This document shows, piece by piece, positions 37,919 to 49,500 of a stretch of 64,000 nt of DNA. The position numbers were made by a program, and so were the translations under genes. Numbering within the stretch: the first letter of the stretch is position 1; every line of letters begins with the position of its first letter. The notes under the pieces were generated by a model that saw only the letters and a program-made list of their open reading frames with translations, did not search any database and had not been told where the DNA came from. The stretch lies in the NCBI GenBank assembly GCA_964036295.1, contig OZ038466.1:5884501-5948500 (forward strand). The letters are read 5' to 3'. The stretch comes from Plumapathes pennacea (lineage: Eukaryota > Cnidaria > Anthozoa > Antipatharia > Myriopathidae).

Positions 37919-40900
37919 TCCCACACTATCATTTCTTAATCCAGTCCATGCCTGTACGATTCACTTCTGTCACATTTGCTCTGAAATCCTCTTCTGCAAC
38001 AATATATTCAGCCTTTCTGTTTCATTGTAAACCCCATTTTCTGAGACCTGTGACAGTGTCTAATCCTCTTCTGGGAATGTGCAGCCCTATCTTCACGTGG
38101 TTGTTTTTTTTGTCATTGCTTGATTGCCAGGAACCTGTACTTCTTGTTCATTTACCAAGTGGCTGAAGCATCTGTGCTCTCTGTCATACATATCATTTTT
38201 GAAGAGAACTGCAGTTTTACTATTTTACTATGTATTGCTTCAGTAACCCAACTACAGTCGTAACATATTTGGACACTCTTTGTCTGATGGCTTTGGTCAT
38301 CCCCTGCAACATGGTGTATGTCAAACTCCATGAGTAGTGTGGTTTGTATTGGCTTTGAGCTGTTCTTCTGGTACATAGGTTGGGAAGGAAGTGATGTAAG
38401 TTCAGTTTACTTGTGTGACATCACTCTCAATTACATTTTTGAGAAACTTAGACATAAATTATATACTATGATGATTTGTTGCTAACATTAAATTTAACAT
38501 CAACAGGAAGCCGGTGGAGTCGGGGATCACAAGGGTCCCGGGGGTCCCGGGGGTCCCGTGCAAGCAGCGATAGTGGTGCGGACTCGACTGGTGATGGAAA
38601 AGACAACATCTTCGACATGGAGTTGTCTCCATTTCAGAGCGATCGAGAAATGTCTCCTCCCATTTCCCCACCAGCTTTTAGATGGAGTGGAGACTTGAAG
38701 GTCAGTTAAATCATGCCCAGGAAGATCTTATTCACAATTTTTTTTAAGTGAATTACTTGTTTATATATTCTGCAAACCGATGTCATGTACATTGTCTGTG
38801 CATTTATTGAGTTGTAAGAGTTGTAGGGCTTGTGCACAGATCCTAAGTTTGAAGACCAGGGCCCGGTTTTTCGAAAGTCGATTAAGCTAATCCAGGATTA
38901 ACGAAATTCTTTCTCTCAACCTCTCTCCCAATAAACTGCATAGTTTTGTTCGAAGATGGATTAGTAAGCTTATTCAAGTTTAAAACGTTATCAAGAAAGT
39001 CGTTGTGGATGAAACTTTCACGTTTTCAGGCTAATAAATGACAAGAAAGTTTAGACCTAATCCAGGATTAGCCTAATCGTGCTTTGAAAAACTGGGCCCA
39101 GGTGGTACTTTTGTAGTGTAGATGCATGTACTCAGAGGTTTCCTAGTATTGTGACACTCAAGGAATCTATAATCATTTCTGGTCTGTTGACATGATAGTA
39201 ATAAGTTTATTGTTTTAAACCCATTTTATAGGGAAAGGGCAACCCAGCCTACAACATTGCCAAAGAGCTGCTGAACACAGAGAGAACATATATAAAAGAC
39301 CTGGAAGTAATCACGATAGTAAGTATCACCTTCTAACATACACAATCAAATGCAAAAGTAGTTGAGACACAGTGCATATTTTGAGCAATTTATTGGCTTT
39401 TAAGTTTTGTTGATTTCTGCCCCCCCTCCCCCCGTCTCACTGTTGTTCGGGCCTGAAACCTGGTTGTGCGATATTGGATACTCAACATTGAAACGGGGGA
39501 GGGGGGCAAAGATGCTGTCAAATGAAATCCAGATGAGAGTAAGGGAAAAAAGAGAAGAATGGGTCTTTTTCTGTGAGTGTCTCAACCATTTTGCATTTGA
39601 TTGCAGGTACATTTGTACACTAGAATTCTTGTCACATCACTCTGGCATTTGATTTTCCCAAAACTTTTTGGGTCAGTTTGGCTTTTGACCTGATGAATCA
39701 TATGGGTTGGTCCTTTTTAGACCCAGCAAGATATTACTTGCCATTTCCCCCACTCATCCACACACAGTTGACTGTGTCAAAAATGAAAGAGAAATTTATC
39801 ACTTTTGGGGTTGAAAGGGTTAAAGTATGGTATTGTTTGTGTTTCAGTCATTCAGAGATGCTGTAAGTGGCAGCAATGTTCTTCCAGAGGCCTCCAGAAA
39901 GTTGATTTTTTCAACTGTGGATCCCATTTATGACTTCCATTGCACTTTCCTGCTGGAGCTTGAGCAACGCCTGTCTCTATGGTAAGTATGACATAGACTT
40001 AAATTCAGGGTGGGCGGAATGAGGTCTCCCCAATTTACATCAGAATGTTCTGACAACTTTGCTAATGCTTTGTGTGTGTTATGTGCTGCAGGGATAACAG
40101 GAGTCAGCCAGATAACGAAGATATTCCACGTCTGGGAGACCTCATTTGTAGAAACATGAAACAAATCAAGGTAAGAAAAGACAGGATCTGCTTTGAGGTG
40201 TTGGATGCACCATAGACTGTATCAACTAACGGTTATGTGATATGGTGAAATGTCAGTGAATATAGATGTACTGATATTTCAAGCTCAGGGACAAGTGGCT
40301 TATACTGTAGTATACTGCTTGAAATGCCAACAAACCCCTTGTACCTAATTTCAGTTAAAAGTTTTTTGTTTTAATAGGCCACTTCCGAGATACGTGTTAG
40401 TATAGGTAATCGCATGATTTCGAGTGCAGTTTGGAATAAATTAGCATGAGTAAATTTTTCAAAGACGACAAAATTGCACGAGCGCCGCGCGAGTGCAACT
40501 TGTGGTCTTTGAAAAATTTACGAGTGCTTATTTATTCCAAAATTGCATGAGAAATCATGTGATTACTTGTTAATAACATGCATACAATAATTTACGGCGT
40601 GCAATTTTTTTTCATTGTCGTTAAAATTCACAATTGTCTCAAGAACTTTGTTTTCCCGAAACAGAATCGGAATCGTCCTGAGCCAATGAAAACGCTTTCT
40701 GTTTTGTTTGGCTTTGCCGCAAATACGCGCGCCAACTATCGGCAATCTTCAATTTCAAATTTCTGCACTGTTAATTTCACATTTCTGCACTGTTAATTAC
40801 ACATTTTTGCACTGTTTGGGATAAATTGACGCGCGCTCAGCCAATCAGAATGCAGAAATTATTGTATGCATGTTATTACCTCTGTTACAAAACGAGGTCT

Positions 40901-43900
40901 AGTGCAAATCCTTGCTTACAAAATTTAGGTTTCATTCTCATGCAAATCAGACTCATTTTCATAAGAAAGGTTTTGCACTTAAGGCCTCGGTTTGAAACAG
41001 AGGTAATAAGCATCTCGGAAGTGGTCTGTTACAAATTTCTTGGAAACTTCAACCCTCCAAATGTGGAGTATAGCGTAATGCTTTTACCTCCATTACTATA
41101 CTTCTACAACCCTTGACACTGGCCTTGTATTTCCACAGCGGTACCAACACCATTTAAGGAGGCATGATGAAGTTCTGTTGGAGCTAGAGGCCACATCAAA
41201 AAAGTCCAAGGAATTTGAGCAGATTTACAAGGAATTTGAGGTAAGAATGATCTTAAACTTTAACTTGTTAAAAAAACTAGTCTTGTAACCCTTCCTTATC
41301 CTTTGTTTGCGTGCAGCACTTCATTTCCAAGAAGTGTTTGAGTCAAAACTTCAGAAAAAAAAAAAGGCTGCTCTTGTTGAGCTACCTAAGTAATAGGCCA
41401 ATTCATGCTAGGGCAAGGGGGTGTCTACGATTACTAGTATCATATTTCTAGTACAGGACCGCAGCTACACTACCTGCGTGAGATTGGGCATGAGTCAGTC
41501 ACATCTCACCAAGTTTTTTCATTATCTGTTTGACACAGATGCAGAAGGCATGTTACCTACCCTTCAGTACTTTCTTGTTGAAGCCTTCTCAGAGGCTGTC
41601 CCACTACAAGTTGTTAATAGAAAGTAAGTACCCCATGTCATCTAGTTATCTTTGAACCAAGAAACAGTATTTTCAAGGTTCTCATCTTCGTAAACTGCAA
41701 TGTTTTACTTGTCCCAGCTAACACCCTACTTTATTGAAATGTTCACAGGTTTGCAAAATATACTGGTTAGCAATAAATTATTTTTATATTAACTTACCAC
41801 ATGGACGACACACTCGGGTTACATAGAATGATTATAAGTTGTCTGGAGCTGAGCAATAGTTGGTAAGAAACCCTCAAATGAATAATGTGTTTATCTATTA
41901 GTTTATGATAACTACATGCGTTTTATTTTTCAGGGCTACTGTCATCTTATTCCAAGGATCATATTGACTATAAAGACACGAGAGGTTGGTTTGCAAGCAA
42001 AATGGTTGTTTTACCGTGTGATTTGACTTTGTACGAATGTGTGTGTATCTGCGTTTTGTTTGGAAAAATAGACACCATGCATCACTGAACAGCTGCCAAG
42101 TAAATATCTGAGTTTTAAGAGAATTTAACACCCCAGGGGCTTTTAAACTTGAGCTTGTAGAGGGGAGGGGGTTACATAAACAGATGAGATGACAACAATA
42201 TGTACTGTATTCTTTGGCCAAGAAAATACTAAAGTTCAAAAATAAATCACCAGGCAACTCATGCACGTCATTTCTCTTGTTTCTCCTCTAAGTCATGTTT
42301 TGTTAATAGTAGGTTCTATGCCTTTCCGTTGCTCTTATTTTTAGACGCCTTGGATGATGTCGTTGCGGCAGTGCGAGGAGTGGAAGAGAGTACAAGAAAA
42401 CTGGTAACTAGTCACCACCTTTTTTAGGTCCGATGCAAGTGATGCACATAACTTAATCCCGCCATTATTTTTCCAGGAAAACTTCCAGAAGATTATTGAG
42501 CTGGAAAGAGATTTACTTGGTGTTCAAAATTTGGCCCAGGCAGGGCGGGTAAGTATGAATTCCTAAGATAAATAAGGCATAAATTAGTATAAAATATACC
42601 ATTAATTAAGGCCCATTATTCACACTGAATGTGAAGTGTCACTGGACGGAAAGCAGCCCTAGACTGTGCCAGTCCCTCCTTTTGCTGAAGAGTGTATGCA
42701 CAAGTGAAAAATAAATGCGTTTGAAACTCCGAAGTTTGGACACGAGCGGCGGAGGCCGATCGAGGTCTGGACGGCCTCGCTTTCAGACCTCGCTCCGCCG
42801 CTCGGGACTTGCACAGTCTAAACCAGCCCCAAAGCAAACAACGTGGTTATTCCTGTCAGGCTATTCCTGCTTTTCTATGTATATATACAGTACCAGGACC
42901 AAAGAAACACTCAGTCAAGTATCCTGTACACACACACTGTACGTCAAGAGTAACACAGCCAGAAGGGTTGAAATAATGTTCTCTGTTCTGCAGGAGTTCA
43001 TCCGAGAGGGCTGCTTACAAAAGATCTCCAAGAGAGGAACACAACCAAGAATGTTTTTCCTTGTAAGTGCCATTAACAACTGCATCGCTTTTTTATGAGG
43101 TTGGGTGCCCAGGCCCACGAGAAGAACCCTCTGCTCTCCCGTCCACTTTCCCTCACTGATGCACGTGATTGTGATTGATACCAGATACCGCTGACTGCAC
43201 TTCGTCGCTCTTGTTAACTTAGTTTTAAAATTACATTTAAACTGCATGAAAAACGTTTGAGTTATCACGACGTTACATTACAGTACGTTCACTCTTTGTG
43301 ATTCCAACTTCTTTCAAATGATTCCTCTAAAGTATCATTCTGATGTTCTCTTTTTCTTCATTTAAGTTTTCAGACATCCTTCTTTACACTTGTAAAGGTG
43401 TGACTGTTACAAATCAATTCAAAGTGGAGGGGCAGATCCCATTATGCACCATGAAGGTATGTTACAGTACATAAATGTTTGTAAGGGAAAGAAAAAAATA
43501 TTACAAGAACGTCGTGGAAGTAAATCACTAGTTTCCTCAGCAAGAAATGAGAAGAGTGCTACTAAACCATTCATTTCACGCACAATCTTTCGTAAATATT
43601 GCATTCTTATAGCTGCTCACGCATTTTATTCTGCCATCTGTATGCGCGTTGTATTTTGAAACGCCCCCCATATATAAAATACTGATGCCAGCTCCAACAT
43701 TCAAGAATTGCTCAACATTACTCACGAAAAAAGTCAATGAACTTCAATATTCTCTTCAGCCTCTCACCAGAGATATATGATGCAGTATGAAGAATTTGCC
43801 ACTTGATAGGTCACTCAGGCGAAAACTGATCGGCTTATCAATTGTCCCAATATCACTTGAACATTTTCTTCTTGAATAGTTAGGATAATTTGTATTTTGA

Positions 43901-46627
43901 GCTCAGTAGTTACAGTGTTAAGAAAACAAATCCACAGTCACCTAAATTTAGTTGCAAACGAATTTTGTGCAGGTTCAAATCTCTTTTACTGTACAAGTTA
44001 TCTGTTGTGAATTTGCGCCGGGAAACAGAAATGAACGCGTTTTCTCCTTTGTCGTTTTATTGCCAGTTGGAAGATGGTGGTCAAGAACTTCACGGAATGC
44101 ATTCGTTCACAATCGTCCTGAAAGACAAAGAGATGATCGTTGCTGCACATTCCTTGGAGGAGAAGTACAAGTGGATGGAGGTATGATGATTAGTTCACTA
44201 TTTAAATATGTCTGGTTGTTGTAATCAATATAATTAAGCCTTCAGAAACTTCTGAAACTGATCTTTTTGTTTCTTAGAAACTGATCATTTTGTTTCTTGT
44301 AGGATCTCAATTTAGCCATCAGAAAAGCCAAAGAGCAGGTAGGTTTGGAAATAAATAAGACAAATATAAATGCTGATACCAAAGCAGGTAACTTGGAAAT
44401 GGCGGAAATCTTGCATAAAGTGCTGACGCCCTGGGCTGGACGTTAACAACAGTGGGAATTATGTTAAGGTTGTTAACGCCCAGTCCCGGGCGTTAGCGTT
44501 TTATGCAACCGGGCCCAGGGTTATGTCTTGGTTTGGTTTAAGCTGGTCAAACTATCAATTCTCCAAGCACTATTCACACACTTTGCTCAGTGAAAGTTAG
44601 GAGAATCTCTAGAAATGGGAACTCGAAACTAAAACTTTTCTCTGGCAGGCAACCTGTTCCCAGTGCTTACGAAACAGATCAGAACTGGCCTACAAAACAC
44701 CCAACATGAGATCAACGCGTTCCTTGTGTGAAGAGTGCTACAGCTACCTCAAGCCAGGTACTGACAGTGTACTTGCTGTAGGACAGCTACCAGGACTACT
44801 CACCATAAGATTTCTGACAACAACAAAAGGGAGACTGGAAAAAGTCCACGTTTTTTTTTCCGTCTTTGATTATGCACAACAAGCGATGGTGCATGACAAG
44901 TCAAAGCAGTACCACGTTGCAAAAGCTCGTCTCCCTCTTCAAACAGTGATGTTCAAAGTCTCCGAACTCCAGGGCGAGGGAGCGTTGGAGAATATCGTAT
45001 TTCTAGTGTCAGAGAGAAACGTTGCAATACCAATACATCGAGCGGGTCATCGCGAGGTGTTTTGATGTTTGTAGGCTAACAGTTAACCCTTTCACTCCCA
45101 AGAGTGATCAAGTTTAATATTCTCCTTCAGTTATATAACAGTATGGAGAACTTGGCTTTTGGTACCTTGCTCAGATAAAAGCTGATTAAACTATCAATTC
45201 TCACTACATCACTTACACAATTTCCTCTTAAAAAGTTAGGAGAATCTGCATTTTGAACTTGGGAGTGAAAGGGTTAAGTTGGGTTTTATGAGGTTGTTAG
45301 AGGGAAAATACGGTGTAGGCTGGTTCACACATGAAGGCAAACGCAAACATAGTTGTGAAGCAAGCGCAAGAGAATGGACATTTTTCTGTTCTCTTACGTT
45401 TCGGCTTGCTTTACACCTGTGAACGAGCCTTACGTGCTTGCATAAGTGGTTGGTCATTTTTGTGCGCCCTCTTCTCGCCTCTACCCCCACCCCTGCACGG
45501 CCTTCAGATTAGACTGAATATTTAACTGATGGCGGTGCTGATGCTTCTCCTTATCCTGCAGATAACTTGTCAAATGGAGACTCGCCCTATCCCCAGAGAG
45601 GCCCTATTGGTAAAGTGTACCCCCTGCCTGTTCCTGCACAGATTTCGACCAGAAACCCGAGCAGTGGTGGATCAGACGAAGACCTCAGTGTCGCCGGTCC
45701 AGTGTCAAGCCTGGACAAAAGGCACGCACATGTTCACACCATGTCCACGAGAAGAGTCTGTTGGCACCGAAACACCAGCATCAGCATGATGGAGTATGCG
45801 CAGGCTGTGCGGGTAAACAATACAATATAATTATTATTACGTGGAATAAACAGTACGGTACTCCTTGATTGGGTCATTTATATTCAACGTATGGCCTATA
45901 ACTTGCTGACAGGCACGGCTCGTTCTTTTCTCGACGAAATATGCCATTAACCTCCATAATAGATATCTTACTGCCATTTTTTTGCTAAGAACCTCGATTT
46001 AAACGCTCTTCGAGCTTGGACCATAAGGCGGGGAAAGCAGTTCACTGCGCACACGGTTAACCCTTTCACTCCCAAGAGTGACCAATTTCAATTTTCTCCT
46101 TCAGTTTCGGCAGCACAAATGTATCATACAGTTAGGAGAACTTGGCTTTTGGTACCTTGCTCAGATGATAGCTGATTGAACTATCAATTCTCACTACATC
46201 ACTCATGCAATTTCCCTTAATAGGTTGGGAGAATCTGCAGTTTGAACTGAAAGGGTTGATTAGGATATATGTACTTCTTGTTTACACAGGCTTTGTCTTT
46301 TTTGTGCTCCCATTTCTTGGCGTATCTGCCATGTGTGATGTCTTGTTTTGATAGGAGTGTTGGAGAGAAATGTCTGAGGAGGATGGAGTATTTGATATTT
46401 TGTAATTATTGTTCACAGAACCAAATGAGTGGCGAGCTTTTAAGAAAATTCAAGACAGGAAATCGGTGGCAGAAGCTCTGGGTTGTGTTCACAAATTTTT
46501 GTCTTTACTTCTACAAATCACACGAGGTGAGGCAGTTTGGCTTTTGTCTTTGTACTGTTTTATTTGATCTCTGTTGTGATTTCCGATTAGTCGAAACATG
46601 TTTGCAGCAATTCTCCTGATAAACTAT

Positions 46628-46660
<33 letters not shown>

Positions 46661-47083
46661 GGTTGTTTTCAGGATGATCATCCACTTGCCAGCTTACCTC
46701 TGATTGGTTATTCAGTGAACAAGCCAAGTGAAGTAAGTGTGTTCGTTGTTTTACCGGTTTGTTTGTTTGTTTGTTTGTTGGTCAACTGTCTGAAAAGTGT
46801 TACGTATTTCTGATTGTTTCTATCCTTCAGGCTGATGGTATCGACAAAGACTTTGTTTTCAAGCTCCAGTACAAGACACATGTTTACTTCTTCAGAGCGG
46901 ATAACGAGTACAACTTCTTCAGGTATACTGCAACAGTTTAATCCGCAGGCTGACAGATCAGTAAGCTTAAACCAGAAGTGCTAACACTCTTTTTTTTTTA
47001 GGTGGATGGAGGTCATTGCAAGTGCAACTTCCAGCTCAACACGGGCTCGAATATTCAGTCGTCAGGACAGCATACAGCCCTAA
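22210..47083 (+). CDS. FARP: FARP homologue: FERM, RhoGEF (DH) and two PH domains, 34 exons
   Basis: Exons: 22210-22326, 26240-26344, 26921-26963, 27138-27216, 27665-27709, 27805-27857, 28161-28234, 28515-28561, 28959-29046, 29394-29482, 29579-29645, 29909-30003, 30202-30330, 30779-31642, 31932-32083, 38507-38700, 39232-39318, 39848-39981, 40092-40170, 41139-41240, 41539-41623, 41934-41984, 42345-42403, 42477-42548, 42994-43062, 43367-43456, 44067-44180, 44303-44338, 44649-44757, 45562-45812, 46419-46526, 46673-46732, 46831-46922, 47002-47083. All phases join, giving 1306 residues (vertebrate FARPs about 1050). FERM spans about 20-300 ([15 protein letters not shown]), FERM-adjacent 301-345 ([16 protein letters not shown]), acidic and proline-rich linker 345-747, DH 748-970 ([25 protein letters not shown]), PH1 971-1073, PH2 1194-1290 ([20 protein letters not shown]). 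It should act at the membrane cortex as a Rho/Rac exchange factor or scaffold. Extra length comes from the linker. Confidence 0.93.
24184..24424. mobile_element. MITE-like element, GGGCCCGG-ended family, in FARP intron 1
   Basis: Ends are GGGCCCGGTTTTTCAAAGCA and its inverse near ...TTTCGAAAAACCGGGCCC, with inner GATTAGGCTAATCCTGGATTA-type repeats at both ends. Length is 241 bp, the same as the copy at 38859-39099. Confidence 0.85.
24461..24520. repeat. Short hairpin in FARP intron 1
   Basis: AACTCTCTCTAAGGCGGACA and the following C are mirrored by the inverse at the right end (...GTGTCCGTCTTAGAGAGAGTT), with about 18 bases between them. It is likely a fragment or a very short foldback element. 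Confidence 0.7.
24955..25045. mobile_element. Foldback element in FARP intron 1
   Basis: Arms of about 38 bp (TACGGCTGTATTTTTACTCG onwards, and the inverse ending CTCTGCCGTA) flank a loop of about 15 bases. The arms are T- and A-rich, and there is no coding capacity. Confidence 0.7.
27246..27440. mobile_element. Foldback element in FARP intron 4
   Basis: The outer ends GACACAGTGCGGCGGCAACA and the inverse (TGTTGCCGCCACAATGTGTC) pair. An inner inverted pair, GGACACAAGAAATGTTTCT against AGAAACATTTTTGTGTCC, lies at its centre. Confidence 0.65.
28581..28783 (-). mobile_element. MITE-like element, 'CCCTTTCACTCCCAAG' family, FARP intron 8
   Basis: It is a reverse-oriented relative of the copies at 45083-45277 and 46057-46257, sharing TTCTCCCAACCTTTTAAGA, a CTCAGCTTTCATCTGAGCAA core and a GTGAAGGGCTAA end. 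Confidence 0.55.
31479..31622 (+). repeat. Coding 24-bp minisatellite in FARP exon 14 (LPSPPPEV repeats)
   Basis: Six tandem copies of a 24-bp unit encode the octapeptide LPSPPPE(V/A/T/I) inside the linker between the FERM-adjacent and DH domains. Silent changes and Ser/Pro, Val/Ala/Thr/Ile swaps show that it is old enough to have diverged. The PSPPPE units resemble proline-rich ligands of SH3 or WW domains; binding is speculation. Confidence 0.9.
32429..32641. mobile_element. Long hairpin with 90-bp arms in FARP intron 15
   Basis: The left arm 32429-32518 and right arm 32552-32641 are reverse complements with only about three mismatches, separated by a 33-base loop with an eight-T run. It would form a long double-stranded stem in the pre-mRNA. 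It is most simply a young foldback transposon; no target-site duplication was convincingly identified. Confidence 0.85.
36606..36839. mobile_element. Foldback element in FARP intron 15
   Basis: The left arm starts GGGGCTAATTCAATAAACAT and reaches ACAAGTCGGACC at 36652. The right arm is the inverse (GGTCCGACTTGTAAAATAC to ...TTAAATTGGCTCC). TIRs are about 46 bp. Confidence 0.85.
38859..39099. mobile_element. MITE-like element, GGGCCCGG-ended family, FARP intron 16
   Basis: Ends are GGGCCCGGTTTTTCGAAAGT and the inverse (...TTTGAAAAACTGGGCCC) with GATTAAGCTAATCCAGGATTA repeats. It is 241 bp long and in the opposite orientation to the copy at 24184-24424. Confidence 0.85.
40376..41027. mobile_element. 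Composite nest of three foldback elements in FARP intron 19
   Basis: The outer inverted ends are AGGCCACTTCCGAGATACGT and ...CATCTCGGAAGTGGTCT. Inside lie two more palindromic elements side by side: 40406-40566 (GTAATCGCATGATTTCGAGT and inverse) and 40569-40880 (GTTAATAACATGCATACAAT and inverse). The three sets of inverted repeats are different families. Confidence 0.75.
42660..42820. mobile_element. Foldback element in FARP intron 24
   Basis: The ends are TAGACTGTGCCAGTCC and its inverse (...GGACTTGCACAGTCTA). A GC-rich inner inverted repeat, CGAGCGGCGGAG against CTCCGCCGCTCG, adds a second stem. Confidence 0.7.
44412..44515. mobile_element. Short foldback element in FARP intron 28
   Basis: The left arm TTGCATAAAGTGCTGACGCC and CTGGGCTGG pair imperfectly with CCAGTCCCGGGCGTTAGCG and TTTTATGCAA at the right. 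Confidence 0.55.
45083..45277 (+). mobile_element. MITE-like element, 'CCCTTTCACTCCCAAG' family, FARP intron 29
   Basis: The ends are TTAACCCTTTCACTCCCAAG and the inverse (...CTTGGGAGTGAAAGGGTTAA). A related copy at 46057-46257 shares the core GGTACCTTGCTCAGAT and AGCTGATT-ACTATCAATTCTC. Confidence 0.8.
46057..46257 (+). mobile_element. MITE-like element, 'CCCTTTCACTCCCAAG' family, FARP intron 30
   Basis: It is a close relative of 45083-45277 in the same orientation. The right end is shortened to GAACTGAAAGGGTT. Confidence 0.75.
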
Positions 47084-48799
47084 AAAAATCCAAATATCAA
47101 AAGTAGGAGACTGCCAACGATCTCCTTTGCTGAACATGCGCGACGAGTCAAACCAGTTTCTTTGTTTCATTAAACTGGCCATACGAGTCAGGGCTGCCAT
47201 GCATGTGCAGTTTGGTAAACTGCTGACTGTTTTTGTGCCCACGGTGTTCTTTGCGTAGGGCTGGCGCATGCTCAACGGAGGAAGTTGTTTGGTAGAGCCT
47301 TCTTCCTACGTTTATTGACGGAGGCTTTGCTCGCAGGGTAGACGCGAGGTTGAATACTTTTAATCAAACTCACCTCTTCTGTGACACGTCTTATCTAGTT
47401 GTAGATTTTACAGTACGTTCTTATAGTTTTATAGCAGAATAGAGAGAAATGTTCATTCAGAACTGCCAATTAAAATAGAAATAACGGTATTCGAAGGTCG
47501 TTGTGAGAGTCCCGTACATTCTGAAGAAATGAAGTGAACTAGCCTGAGAATTCAGCAGTGTTTATCACTAATACCATGTTATGTGGTACGCAACTTGGTG
47601 TGCATTGTTTGCATTGATCCAGTTTTGACTGGCTGCAACTTGTAGTTATATTCATGTCGGTATCTTAGACTATATGAAGTAAACTATAGTGTTTTGAATT
47701 TGCTGTCATATGTCTAAAAAAGTTAAAGTATTTCCCATTCTATAAATGCCTGCACATTATTATACTCGCATATATAACGGGTTAATGGCGGGAGCAAGTT
47801 AGTTAAAGTTATTGATATTAATTTTCCAAACAGTATTTCTTATCACAAGACAGTGCATATAGACATTAAAGAAAGAGTAATTTAGAGACTAAGTTAAAGA
47901 TCGGGTTTGAGGGAGGGACGAATTTGAGGGAAAGGATGTTCTTCTGCGACAAGTATGCAAGGTTCTAATATCTCGAAACCATTTCAGCTTTTGTATTTTA
48001 GAATTGCTGGTGTATTAAAGCAGGAGAATCCTGCACACGTGACTTACTCATAACACGTGACTTTTACCCATGACACTTTGCTTTAATATCTCTTACGTCA
48101 GAATCAAGCTCTTTTAACTCGAGCATTTTGATGGTGATCGACCAAAATACTGCATGAGTAAAAATTGAACACTCATGATAGTGTCTCGAGTGATGGACTT
48201 AAAACAGAACAATGGACCACTCGGGTTCAAGGGTTGAGGCGCCGTTTACACTTGACAACTATTTTGGATACACAAAAGTATCTGCTGGGATAGGATAGGG
48301 AAGGAGGTATTCGGAAGAACGTACTTATATAAATCTGTTGATACAATTTCACGTGCCGTACTTAAGATATTAAAGCCACTTGCTCGTATTAAACGTCTGC
48401 TCTTTAAGCGTGTTCAAGAAGGGTAGAACAACCAAATTAATATACACTACGGACAAAAATTAGCCCCAAAAAGTGGTGAAATAAAGATGATGAAATATCA
48501 TGTTTCGTAATATTTACTGCGCCGTCATGAAGGATAACGCCGACAATTCTTCTTGATCCGATATCATTTCTGTGTCGTGACAAACCCAAGCAGAACTGGT
48601 GATTGGTTCATCAAACAAAAGAAATCCGGCGTTCAAAATTTTACGTTTCCGTTCCTAAGATTTTATTCCTGCTTGAGCAACTGGCCGGGCCGAGCTGAAC
48701 TGACCTGCTGCAGCCTGATTTAGGTTCAAACATTGAACAATAAAGGTTTTTGGAAGAATACCAATAAAATGTTAATGAAGTTCGACTCTTAAGCAAGCA
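47084..48799. other. Intergenic region after FARP
   Basis: It should contain the FARP 3' UTR; an ATTAAA sequence lies near 47866. The remainder shows no gene, only AT-rich DNA. Confidence 0.4.
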
Positions 48800-48872
48800 G
48801 CCCGGTTAGCTCAGTCGGTAGAGCATGGGACTCTTAATCCCAGGGTCGAGGGTTCGAGCCCCTCATCGGGCG
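48800..48872 (+). tRNA. tRNA-Lys (anticodon CTT)
   Basis: A 73-nt cloverleaf: acceptor stem GCCCGGT pairs with ATCGGGC, the D arm has TTAGCTCAGTCGGTAGAGC, and the anticodon stem-loop is TGGGA-CTCTTAA-TCCCA with CTT at the anticodon. The T arm is GAGGGTTCGAGCCCCTC, with both internal promoter boxes intact. CCA is not encoded, as usual in eukaryotes. T-rich runs that can stop RNA polymerase III begin about 5 bases downstream. Confidence 0.95.
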
Positions 48873-49202
48873 CTATTCTTTTCTTTTTCTTTTCTTTCTT
48901 TCTCTCCTTTTTCTTTTCCTTTCGAAGTAATCCTCCGTTTTTCGTCATTTTTTTTACCGTGCAACTGCTCGGAAATATCTGAGTGGTCCGGAAGATCGAA
49001 TTCCAAACTCAAATGCCACTGGAACAGACTGAGGACCGTAAACTATTTATGTGCGAAAACCTGGGAACTTGTTCATGCGTGTGTCAGTGAAAATGGTCCA
49101 CGCAAAGCACAAAGAGAAAGCATCTCTATATACTACCCTTGTGTTTGAGTTTTGCCGGTCGACAACAAGAGCGTTTATTTCTTGTTTGCCGACAGTCGAC
49201 AG

Positions 49203-49500
49203 GCGGTCGACAATCACCGACAGTCGGAATACGACGGTCGACAGTCGGCCGACGGGAGTTAAAGTTCACGTGGTCCCTTGCGCTTAGATCGAGCCTGTTT
49301 AGTTTTCCCACTGTCAAATCGGGACTCTTCCGCTTGCGTCGATTTTGGTTGGTATTTGTGATTTAGCCACACAAAATCTGTCAATAAAGAAGAACTTCAG
49401 TATAATTATTGAATGCAGCCGAGGCAATTGACTGTCGGTCGATACGTCGGTCGACTGTCGACCGACGTAATCGTCCGACAGTCAGTGATTGTCGACCGCT
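49203..49500. mobile_element. Foldback element with GTCGAC-rich arms
   Basis: The left arm about 49203-49255 (GGCGGTCGACAATCACCGAC...) is the inverse of the right arm about 49429-49500 (...GTCAGTGATTGTCGACCGC). Both arms are built of CCGACNGTCGG and GTCGAC motifs. A related GTCGAC cluster lies at 53690-53785. Confidence 0.75.

Larger units (their letters stand above)
32084..38506. other. Long FARP intron 15 (6.4 kb), no exon recognised
   Basis: The intron joins a phase-1 donor to a phase-1 acceptor. It is AT-rich with no credible coding exon. Contents seen: the 90-bp-arm hairpin at 32429-32641, a divergent 'CCCTTTCACTCCCAAG'-family fragment near 34690-34920, the foldback element at 36606-36839, (GTTTT)n near 36926-36955, and (TTG)n at about 37880-37917. 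Confidence 0.6.

Noticed and set aside
41421..41538. Open frame running into FARP exon 21 from upstream
   Set aside because: It is in a different frame from the DH-domain reading; the acceptor at 41538 gives the family sequence (KACYLPF...LLKPSQR).
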